Shown here: piece by piece, positions 56,945-64,000 of the stretch
Position numbering within the stretch: position 1 is the stretch's first letter
Layout: each line of letters starts with the position of its first letter
IMG/VR virus record: IMGVR_UViG_3300042564_004498
Span: 81,526 to 145,525 of that record
Reading direction: 5' to 3' (one strand)
Length of the DNA stretch: 64,000 nucleotides
Source of the DNA: a virus
Translations under genes and position numbers: made by a program
Notes under the pieces: generated by a model
What the model was told of the DNA's origin: nothing
Databases searched by the model: none
The model's input: only the letters and a program-made list of their open reading frames with translations

Positions 56945-57941
56945 TTACGTTTATTATGTCCTTAAAATATTCTTCAAATAATAGTTCATCTCTATCATAT
57001 ACTAACATTTTTTCAACATTATTTGGTAAAGCGATATATGACCAAGCCCCATATGACCCAAATTCTTGAATTATTTCTTTTTCAGTACCATCATTAAATT
57101 TAACAAGTATTCTTCTAAAGTCAGGTTCTGATTTTACATTTTTACTATAAATCACAATCTCATCAGGATGGTCTTGTTTTAAATAAAATTTTGTTACACA
57201 TTCTTTATATTTTTTATCATCATAAACTCTAGTTTGTTTTGTATTCCAAAGAGTACTATCAAATTCAGTAAAAAATCCTTCTTTAATATAAATCTCATTA
57301 GGATTTAATTTTTTAACATTTTCATACATGAATCTTTCCATTATTAAAAAATCACGATTACCAAATTCTGATTCTAAAAAATTAATATAATCTTGTTCGC
57401 AAGTTATATTCGAAAAATTATCTAAGAAATAATCAATCTCACAGAAAAAATAATGTACTGACATTGATGAATGGTCCCCATGATTATCAACAAAAAAAAC
57501 ACCCTTTTTACCACTTAAAATACATTCATCATTTAATCCTTTAATTTTAATTTTAGTTTTTTCAGTTAATCTAGCGTCATATTCCATTTTATAAAAATGA
57601 GTATAACCCAACTCTTTAGCCATTCTAACCGAACGAAATAAACTAATTAAAACAGATAATCCATGGTTTTGAGTATGAGGAAAACAATTTGAAACTTTAA
57701 ACCAATCGTACTGTGTCCAATAGTTTACATAATCATATTTTGAATATTTTTCTTTGAATAATTGATTTTTTTTATCATAGAAAAAATAATCAACTTTATC
57801 TTGAACTTCTTTTGAAGTTGTTGTATTAGACATTAATAATAAATCGTCACCTATTGTTTTAACCGAATCAATAAAATTTATTAAGATACCTTCTTCTTGT
57901 TTGTCAGTAACAAATGCATCTAAAATTATTATTGGTCTCAT
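56931..57941 (-). CDS. Glycosyltransferase-like protein, paralogue 4
   Basis: The 336-residue protein starts MRPIIILDAFVTDKQEEGIL and has DYFFYDKKNQLF, YTHFYKMEYDARLTEKT with the acidic element, and a FFVDNHGDHSSMS segment not present in the others. The C-terminal part is beta-rich, as in its paralogues. It is the first gene of the minus-strand glycan operon, driven by one half of a symmetrical divergent promoter. Confidence 0.55.
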   Translation of the reverse strand: MRPIIILDAFVTDKQEEGILINFIDSVKTIGDDLLLMSNTTTSKEVQDKVDYFFYDKKNQLFKEKYSKYDYVNYWTQYDWFKVSNCFPHTQNHGLSVLISLFRSVRMAKELGYTHFYKMEYDARLTEKTKIKIKGLNDECILSGKKGVFFVDNHGDHSSMSVHYFFCEIDYFLDNFSNITCEQDYINFLESEFGNRDFLIMERFMYENVKKLNPNEIYIKEGFFTEFDSTLWNTKQTRVYDDKKYKECVTKFYLKQDHPDEIVIYSKNVKSEPDFRRILVKFNDGTEKEIIQEFGSYGAWSYIALPNNVEKMLVYDRDELLFEEYFKDIINVIDFH

Positions 57942-57957
57942 TATTTTTTAGTTAGTA

Positions 57958-57991
57958 TTTGAAATATAGACAATATCCCCTATATTTCAAC
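57958..57991. promoter_or_regulatory. Symmetrical overlapping divergent promoters within an inverted repeat
   Basis: TTGAAATATAG (57959-57969) and CTATATTTCAA (57980-57990) form a perfect 11-bp inverted repeat around 10 bp. On the plus strand TTTG, 19 nt, TATATTTC reads as a promoter for the 58010 gene; on the minus strand GTTG, 19 nt, TATATTTC reads as a promoter for the 57941 gene. Each -7 box overlaps the other's -33 box, so the two cannot be used at once. Confidence 0.6.
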
Positions 57992-58009
57992 TAAAATAAT
58001 CACATAATA

Positions 58010-60283
58010 ATGAAGAAAATATTTGCACATGGTTCTTACATTGGGAACACAGGTTATAATCAACATACAAGAGACTTTTTTAGACATTTATCAAAACATG
58101 CCCAGATAAAAGTTAGAAATTTTACTGTAGGTAGTTCTTGGGATGGGATAAGTCCTGAACCACATAATAACGAGCCGTATTTTAACGATACAGATAGAAA
58201 ATTACTGTACGAACAAATCCTTTGGAATACAGATAAAACAAGAGGTAATCATAAAATTTATGAAGACCCATCAAAAGATTTTTTCCCTGATGTTAACATT
58301 GTATTATGTGAAACAAACCACCATTTATTTTACGATGAATATTATGGACCAAAAATTGCATATAATGTTTGGGAATCCACATTACAACCTGAAGGTTATT
58401 TCAACAAATTAAAAGAATTTGATGAATTATGGGTACCATCAAAATGGCAAAGAGATTGTACTATCTCTCAAGGTTATGACCCAAGTAAAATTAAAGTTGT
58501 TCCTGAAGGTGTTGATGTTAATACTTTCTTTCCTGAAGATACTTCACATGAATTAACCTCAGATGGAAGATTTAAATTCTTTTTAGCAGGTAGATGGGAT
58601 TATAGAAAATCAATTAAAGAAATTATTGAGACATTTCTTAAAACTTTTGATAAAGATGAACCAGTTGATTTAATTATTTCTGTTGATAACCCATTTTCAG
58701 GTGATGGTATGAAAACTACGGAAGAAAGATTAGAACATTACGGATTAAACGATGACAGAATTAAAATATTACATTTCCCTCCAAGAGAAGAATATATTAA
58801 AATATTAAAATCTTGTGACGCGTTTGTATCATGTGCAAGGTCTGAAGGATGGAACCTACCACTTATTGAAGCGATGGCTTGTGGTACACCATCTATCTAT
58901 TCAAACTGTTCAGGTCAATTAGAATTTGCTGAAGGTAAAGGTTTACCCGTTAAAATTGTGGGTGAAAAACCAGTTGATGCCAGTACCTATAGTCATTTTA
59001 ACGATTCTATTGGAAACTACTACGAACCTGACTTTAATGATTTAGGTAAACAGATGTGGAATGTAGTTACTAATCACCAACACTATAAACAAATAGCATT
59101 AGAAGAATCTGAAATTATTAGAAAAGAATTTAATTGGGAACATGTTGCAGAAATTGGGATAAAAACAATTAACGAATTTTTGGAAAAAACTCTTAAAGTT
59201 GAGGACACTAATAAAACAATAATTACTTACTTTGATGGACCAAGAGTTGAAATTAAAGGTAATCACAATAATAAATACTTTGTTGAATTTATTGATGGTG
59301 AAGGTAAAGTTAGATTTTCAGACACCATAACCAACAATATGTGGACTTCTTGTGGTATAAAATATTATGTTCCATGGACAATTAAAATAAATGGTAAAGT
59401 TGTTGAAAATTTTAGTTTAGACAATAAAAAAGTTTTAATCAGATTTGAATCCAAATCAATTGGTGATACTATTGCTTGGTCACCATATGCAGTTGAGTTA
59501 ATGAAACAAAGAAATTGTAAGGTAGTATTATCAACTTTTCATAATGAATGGTTCAAAGGTTTAGATTCATATAAAAATATTGAATTTATTAATCCAGGAC
59601 ATTCTTCAGATTGTGACGTTATCTATAAATTAGGATGGTTTAAAGATGATAAAACAGGATGGAAAAGATTTGATATGCACCCAAATCAAGTAAACTTAAT
59701 TCCCCTACAAAAAACAGCAACAGATATTTTAGGTTTAGATTTCAAAGAAATTAATCATGGTGTTAATTTCAAATTATCTAAAAGACCAATAAAAAACAAA
59801 TATGTTGTATTTGGTCCACAATCAACTGCCGGTTGTAAAGAATGGGTTTTAGAAAATTGGATAACATTATCTAAAATGTTAAAAGAAATTGGTTATGAAA
59901 TTATGATATTATCCCTTAATGATTATAAAATAGATGGAGTACATGTTAACACAACTAAAGATTGGAATGAAGTTATGAATTGTTTATATCATTCAGAATT
60001 TTTTGTAGGTTTAAGTTCGGGACTATCTTGGGTTAATTGGTCATTAAATAAAAAAACAGTTATGATATCAGGTTTTAGTGAAGATAGTCATGAATGTCAA
60101 ACCAATGTGACACGAGTATCAAATAATGTTTGTATTAAATGTTGGAATGACCCTGTATTAGTATTTAATCCTGGTGATTGGGATTGGTGTCCTGTTTATA
60201 AAAACACCGAAAGACAACATATTTGTCAAAAATCAATAACGCCTCTACAAGTATTTAACTCATTACCAATAATTAAAGATTAA
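58010..60283 (+). CDS. GT4 glycosyltransferase fused to a BAHT-like heptosyltransferase domain
   Basis: The 757-residue protein has two enzyme parts. Residues about 1-390 are a GT-B, GT4-type glycosyltransferase: VPEGVDVNTFFP, AGRWDYRKSI, and SEGWNLPLIEAMACGTPSI with the E-x7-E motif. Residues about 400-757 resemble the bacterial autotransporter heptosyltransferases (TibC-like): RFESKSIGDTIAWSPYAVEL, FGPQSTAGCKEW, and a C-terminal iron-finger-like set C708, C711, C727, C739 within CIKCWND and a later WCP. In the known family this enzyme transfers heptose to Ser of adhesin repeats. It ends at a bidirectional terminator before the Ser/Thr-rich fibre. Confidence 0.85.
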   Translation: MKKIFAHGSYIGNTGYNQHTRDFFRHLSKHAQIKVRNFTVGSSWDGISPEPHNNEPYFNDTDRKLLYEQILWNTDKTRGNHKIYEDPSKDFFPDVNIVLCETNHHLFYDEYYGPKIAYNVWESTLQPEGYFNKLKEFDELWVPSKWQRDCTISQGYDPSKIKVVPEGVDVNTFFPEDTSHELTSDGRFKFFLAGRWDYRKSIKEIIETFLKTFDKDEPVDLIISVDNPFSGDGMKTTEERLEHYGLNDDRIKILHFPPREEYIKILKSCDAFVSCARSEGWNLPLIEAMACGTPSIYSNCSGQLEFAEGKGLPVKIVGEKPVDASTYSHFNDSIGNYYEPDFNDLGKQMWNVVTNHQHYKQIALEESEIIRKEFNWEHVAEIGIKTINEFLEKTLKVEDTNKTIITYFDGPRVEIKGNHNNKYFVEFIDGEGKVRFSDTITNNMWTSCGIKYYVPWTIKINGKVVENFSLDNKKVLIRFESKSIGDTIAWSPYAVELMKQRNCKVVLSTFHNEWFKGLDSYKNIEFINPGHSSDCDVIYKLGWFKDDKTGWKRFDMHPNQVNLIPLQKTATDILGLDFKEINHGVNFKLSKRPIKNKYVVFGPQSTAGCKEWVLENWITLSKMLKEIGYEIMILSLNDYKIDGVHVNTTKDWNEVMNCLYHSEFFVGLSSGLSWVNWSLNKKTVMISGFSEDSHECQTNVTRVSNNVCIKCWNDPVLVFNPGDWDWCPVYKNTERQHICQKSITPLQVFNSLPIIKD

Positions 60284-60312
60284 AAAAAAAGGGACTTAGA
60301 GTCCCTTTTTTT
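60282..60312. terminator. Bidirectional intrinsic terminator between convergent genes
   Basis: GGGACT (60291-60296) and AGTCCC (60300-60305) form a 6-bp stem with a TAG loop, flanked by A9 on the left and T7 on the right. It therefore serves both the GT fusion gene (plus) and the fibre gene (minus). Confidence 0.85.
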
Positions 60313-63300
60313 ATATTATTGCTTTATATTCTAATAATACTTTTTCAACATCTTTACGTTCTGCATATATTAAGTAGAACACATTAATATTATCACAAGT
60401 ACTATCAATGAATACTTTATTATCTTTAACTTCAACTACATAGTTTTCACAAGGATATCCTATTGATGTTAAGTTTACCGTAAAACTATCTTCGTGGACT
60501 AATCCAATCCAATAATCAGGTAATTCAATTACTTTATCAGTTGCTTTACCTCTAAAATAAACTCCATGTTCTGGTCCCTCTAATACACCGTATCTTAATC
60601 TATACCCCTCTTTTGTTGGGTGGGGAATGTCAAATGATTTTGACGCCGCTGTTAATGCTCCTGTTATTGCAGTATCACCAGTAACTCTTAAAGTACTTCC
60701 ATCAAACCTTAAATTAACCTCACCATTAATAACACCTGATGTTCCAGTTGCAGTTATTACGTAATTGTCAACATTATTTAAAATAGTTGCAGAACCTGAT
60801 GTTCCTGACGAACCACTTGAACCGCTAGTTCCTGACGAACCTGATGAACCTGATGTACCACTTGAACCTGAAGAACCTGATGTACCACTTGAACCAGATG
60901 TTCCTGATGAACCAGATGTTCCTGAAGAACCGCTTGAACCGCTAGTTCCTGATGAACCTGATGTACCGCTTGAACCTGATTTACCTGAAGAACCACTTGA
61001 ACCTGAAGTTCCTGAAGAACCACTTAAACCTGATGTACCGCTTGAACCTGAACTTCCGCTAGTTCCTGACGAACCACTTGAACCGCTAGTTCCTGACGAA
61101 CCACTTGAACCGCTAGTTCCTGAAGAACCTGATGTACCGCTTGAACCTGATTTACCTGAAGAACCACTTGAACCTGAAGTTCCTGATGAACCAGATGTTC
61201 CTGAAGAACCACTTGAACCTGAACTTCCGCTAGTTCCTGAAGAACCGCTCGAACCTGATGTTCCTGATGAACCTGATGTACCGCTTGAACCAGATGTTCC
61301 TGATGAACCGCTTGAACCTGAAGTTCCTGAAGAACCACTTGAACCGCTAGTTCCTGAAGAACCTGATGTACCGCTTGAACCTGATTTACCTGAAGAACCA
61401 CTTGAACCTGAAGTTCCTGAAGAACCACTTGAACCTGAAGTTCCTGAAGAACCGCTTGAACCTGAAGTTCCTGATGAACCGCTTGAACCGCTAGTTCCTG
61501 ATGAACCTGATGTACCACTTGAACCAGATGTTCCTGATGAACCAGATGTTCCTGAAGAACCGCTTGAACCTGATGTACCGCTTGAACCTGAACTTCCGCT
61601 AGTTCCTGACGAACCACTTGAACCTGATGTACCGCTTGAACCTGATGTACCACTTGAACCAGATGTTCCTGATGAACCAGATGTTCCTGAAGAACCGCTT
61701 GAACCGCTAGTTCCTGATGAACCTGATGTACCACTTGAACCAGATGTTCCTGATGAACCAGATGTTCCTGAAGAACCGCTTGAACCGCTAGTTCCTGAAG
61801 AACCTGATGTTCCTGATGAACCTGATGTACCGCTTGAACCAGATGTTCCTGAAGAACCGCTTGAACCGCTAGTTCCTGATGAACCTGATGTACCGCTTGA
61901 ACCTGATTTACCTGAAGAACCGCTTGAACCTGAAGTTCCTGATGAACCACTTGAACCTGAAGTTCCTGAAGAACCACTTGAACCTGAAGTTCCTGAAGAA
62001 CCACTTGAACCTGAAGTTCCTGAAGAACCACTTGAACCTGATGTACCGCTTGAACCTGATGTACCGCTTGAACCAGATGTTCCTGATGAACCAGATGTTC
62101 CTGAAGAACCGCTTGAACCTGAAGTTCCTGAAGAACCACTTGAACCGCTAGTTCCTGAAGAACCTGATGTACCACTTGAACCAGATGTTCCTGATGAACC
62201 AGATGTTCCTGAAGAACCACTTGAACCTGATGTACCGCTTGAACCAGATGTTCCTGATGAACCGCTTGAACCTGAAGAACCGCTTGAACCTGAAGTTCCT
62301 GAAGAACCACTTGAACCTGATGTACCGCTTGAACCTGAACTTCCGCTAGTTCCTGACGAACCACTTGAACCGCTAGTTCCTGAAGAACCTGATGTACCAC
62401 TTGAACCAGATGTTCCTGATGAACCAGATGTTCCTGAAGAACCGCTTGAACCGCTAGTTCCTGAAGAACCTGAACTTCCGCTAGTTCCTGATGAACCTGA
62501 TGCACCGCTTGAGCCAGAGGTTCCTGAAGAACCTGATGAACCGCTTGAACCTGAACTACCACTAGTTCCAGAAGAACCATCTGTACCGTCAATACCTGAA
62601 CAACCTGTTACTCCACTAGTTCCTGATGAACCGCTTGAACCTGATGTTCCTGAAGAACCGCTTGAACCGCTAGTTCCTGATGAACCACTTGAACCAGATG
62701 TTCCTGAAGAACCTGATGTACCTGAACTTCCGCTAGTTCCTGAAGAACCGCTTGAACCGCTAGTTCCTGATGAACCTGAACTTCCGCTAGTTCCTGAAGA
62801 ACCACTTGAACCAGATGTTCCTGAAGAACCTGAACTTCCGCTAGTTCCTGAAGAACCGCTAGTTCCTGAAGAACCTGATGTACCTGAACTTCCGCTAGTT
62901 CCTGACGAACCACTTGAACCGCTAGTTCCTGAAGAACCACTTGAACCGCTAGTTCCTGAAGAACCACTTGAACCTGATGTTCCTGAAGAACCTGATGTAC
63001 CTGAACTTCCGCTAGTTCCTGAAGAACCGCTTGAACCGCTAGTTCCTGAAGAACCACTTGAACCAGATGTTCCTGAAGAACCTGAACTTCCGCTAGTTCC
63101 TGAAGAACCACTTGAACCGCTAGTTCCTGAAGAACCACTTGAACCGCTAGTTCCTGAAGAACCACTTGAACCGCTAGTTCCTGAAGAACCACTTGAACCT
63201 GATGTTCCTGAAGAACCACTTGAACCGCTAGTTCCTGAAGAACCGCTTGAACCGCTAGTTCCTGAAGAACCGCTTGAACCGCTAGTTCCTGATGAACCTG

Positions 63301-64000
63301 AACTTCCGCTAGTTCCTGAAGAACCACTTGAACCGCTAGTTCCTGAAGAACCTGATGTACCGCTTGAACCAGATGTTCCTGATGAACCTGAACTTCCACT
63401 AGTTCCTGAAGAACCGCTTGAACCGCTAGTTCCTGAAGAACCTGATGTACCGCTTGAACCAGATGTTCCTGAAGAACCTGAACTTCCGCTAGTTCCTGAA
63501 GAACCTGATGTACCGCTTGAACCAGATGTTCCTGAAGAACCGCTTGAACCGCTAGTTCCTGAAGAACCGCTTGAACCGCTAGTTCCTGAAGAACCGCTTG
63601 AACCGCTAGTTCCTGAAGAACCGCTTGAACCGCTAGTTCCTGATGAACCGCTTGAACCTGATGTTCCTGAAGAACCGCTTGAACCGCTAGTTCCTGATGA
63701 ACCACTTGAACCAGATGTTCCTGAAGAACCTGATGTACCTGAACTTCCGCTAGTTCCTGAAGAACCGCTTGAACCGCTAGTTCCTGATGAACCTGAACTT
63801 CCGCTAGTTCCTGAAGAACCACTTGAACCAGATGTTCCTGAAGAACCTGAACTTCCGCTAGTTCCTGAAGAACCGCTAGTTCCTGAAGAACCTGATGTAC
63901 CTGAACTTCCGCTAGTTCCTGACGAACCACTTGAACCGCTAGTTCCTGAAGAACCACTTGAACCGCTAGTTCCTGAAGAACCACTTGAACCTGATGTTCC
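60311..64000 (-). CDS. Collagen-like (GSS/GTS) fibre protein, 3' part
   Basis: Reading the minus strand in the frame that ends at TAA 60311 gives an uninterrupted 1229-residue C-terminal part; the start lies beyond the right edge. Residues encoded by 60791-64000 are almost purely Gly-X-Ser triplets (GSS, GTS), about 1070 residues, with one more ordinary break around 62582-62618 (GVTGCSGIDGTDG). The last about 160 residues are a folded domain with KSFDIPHPTKEGYRLRY and LEGPEHGVYFRGK, a pattern found in C-terminal domains of phage tail fibres. The protein is thus a long collagen-like fibre. It has no other enzymatic motif. Open frames in other phases of the repeat are shadows. Confidence 0.85.
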   Translation of the reverse strand, partial: GTSGSSGSSGTSGSSGSSGTSGSSGSSGTSGSSGTSGSSGTSGSSGTSGSSGSSGTSGSSGSSGTSGSSGSSGTSGSSGSSGTSGSSGTSGSSGTSGSSGSSGTSGSSGSSGTSGSSGSSGTSGSSGSSGTSGSSGSSGTSGSSGSSGTSGSSGSSGTSGSSGTSGSSGTSGSSGSSGTSGSSGTSGSSGTSGSSGSSGTSGSSGSSGTSGSSGTSGSSGTSGSSGSSGTSGSSGSSGTSGSSGSSGTSGSSGSSGTSGSSGSSGTSGSSGSSGTSGSSGSSGTSGSSGSSGTSGSSGSSGTSGSSGSSGTSGSSGSSGTSGSSGSSGTSGSSGTSGSSGTSGSSGSSGTSGSSGSSGTSGSSGSSGTSGSSGTSGSSGTSGSSGTSGSSGSSGTSGSSGSSGTSGSSGSSGTSGSSGSSGTSGSSGTSGSSGTSGSSGSSGTSGSSGSSGTSGSSGSSGTSGVTGCSGIDGTDGSSGTSGSSGSSGSSGSSGTSGSSGASGSSGTSGSSGSSGTSGSSGSSGTSGSSGTSGSSGTSGSSGTSGSSGSSGTSGSSGSSGTSGSSGSSGTSGSSGSSGSSGSSGTSGSSGTSGSSGSSGTSGSSGTSGSSGTSGSSGTSGSSGSSGTSGSSGSSGTSGSSGTSGSSGTSGSSGTSGSSGSSGTSGSSGSSGTSGSSGSSGTSGSSGSSGTSGSSGSSGKSGSSGTSGSSGTSGSSGSSGTSGSSGTSGSSGTSGSSGTSGSSGSSGTSGSSGTSGSSGTSGSSGTSGSSGSSGTSGSSGTSGSSGTSGSSGTSGSSGSSGTSGSSGSSGTSGSSGSSGTSGSSGTSGSSGTSGSSGTSGSSGSSGTSGSSGSSGTSGSSGSSGTSGSSGSSGKSGSSGTSGSSGTSGSSGSSGTSGSSGSSGTSGSSGTSGSSGTSGSSGSSGTSGSSGSSGSSGTSGSSGTSGSSGSSGKSGSSGTSGSSGTSGSSGSSGTSGSSGSSGTSGSSGSSGTSGLSGSSGTSGSSGSSGKSGSSGTSGSSGTSGSSGSSGTSGSSGTSGSSGTSGSSGSSGTSGSSGSSGTSGSSGSSGTSGSATILNNVDNYVITATGTSGVINGEVNLRFDGSTLRVTGDTAITGALTAASKSFDIPHPTKEGYRLRYGVLEGPEHGVYFRGKATDKVIELPDYWIGLVHEDSFTVNLTSIGYPCENYVVEVKDNKVFIDSTCDNINVFYLIYAERKDVEKVLLEYKAII
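60791..64000 (-). repeat. Gly-X-Ser coding repeat array
   Basis: About 3.2 kb of degenerate 9- and 18-bp units (cctgaagaaccacttgaa-like on the plus strand) encode GSS and GTS triplets on the minus strand. GC content by eye is clearly above the genome level. A 368-bp stretch (62616-62983) recurs exactly at 63633-64000, offset 1017 bp. Confidence 0.9.

Noticed and set aside
57959-57990. Inverted repeat as a site-specific inversion (phase variation) element
   Set aside because: The arms enclose only 10 bp, and no recombinase gene is near; overlapping promoters explain it better.
60778-63984. Three long minus-strand frames translating as VLQELAVQ-like repeats, plus plus-strand NLMYRLN-like frames
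   Set aside because: They are other-phase readings of the Gly-X-Ser repeat. Only the Gly-X-Ser frame joins the folded C-terminal tail domain without a stop.

Overview
The window looks like part of the genome of a large tailed phage (T4-like in gene content) that infects a Bacteroidetes host, probably a flavobacterium. Phage evidence: a gp46/gp47 (SbcC/SbcD-type) recombination nuclease pair, a gp61/DnaG-type primase, a RuvC-fold resolvase, an amidase lysis cassette, two DNA methyltransferases, large virion adhesins and a collagen-like fibre. Host evidence: promoters matching the Bacteroidetes consensus (TTTG, 20 nt, TAnnTTTG), a Bacteroidetes-like primary sigma factor, an Hc1/histone H1-like protein, SprB-type repeats in an adhesin, and almost no Shine-Dalgarno sequences. 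The DNA is AT-rich and most genes lie on the minus strand in tight, often overlapping operons.

Layout. 1-680: small minus-strand hypothetical genes. 740-2344: an RNA island with four copies of one promoter, two CAT-anticodon tRNAs, two possible small RNAs and a roughly 1-kb RNA that has its own promoter and intrinsic terminator and no credible coding frame. 2496-10914: a DUF192 protein, a DHH phosphoesterase, a peptidoglycan-binding protein, a methyltransferase, an APS kinase/nucleotidyltransferase pair, DUF3310 and several unknowns. 10997-13652: a plus-strand island starting with a GIY-YIG endonuclease. 13649-22447: glutaredoxin, thioredoxin, a PcfJ-like protein, a UVR-motif protein, an LRR protein, Dam, DnaJ and small genes including the histone-like one. 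22487-27761: putative virion proteins, then a lysis cassette. 27831-38022: sigma factor and replication/recombination genes. 38101-50515: a structural protein and giant Thr/Pro-linked adhesins. 50637-60283: a glycan-modification cluster ending in a GT4-BAHT-like glycosyltransferase fusion. 60311-64000: the C-terminal part of a very long collagen-like (GSS/GTS) fibre running off the right edge; its true frame is hidden by open frames in other phases.

How it may work together. Two promoter classes can be read by eye. Host-type TTTG/TAnnTTTG promoters precede the RNA genes and several replication or accessory genes. A TATTTAT motif sits 4-30 nt before the start codon of many virion-type and plus-strand genes. 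In both classes some start codons lie only 4-5 nt from the motif, predicting leaderless mRNAs. Several unrelated proteins begin with a short amphipathic segment ending in (I/L/V)xE, reminiscent of T4 capsid-targeting peptides, so they may be packaged. The glycan cluster lies between Thr/Pro-rich adhesins and a Ser/Thr-rich fibre, and its largest enzyme resembles heptosyltransferases that glycosylate adhesins, so a phage-encoded virion O-glycosylation system is the main functional hypothesis. All functions are inferred from sequence motifs read by eye; no database search was run.
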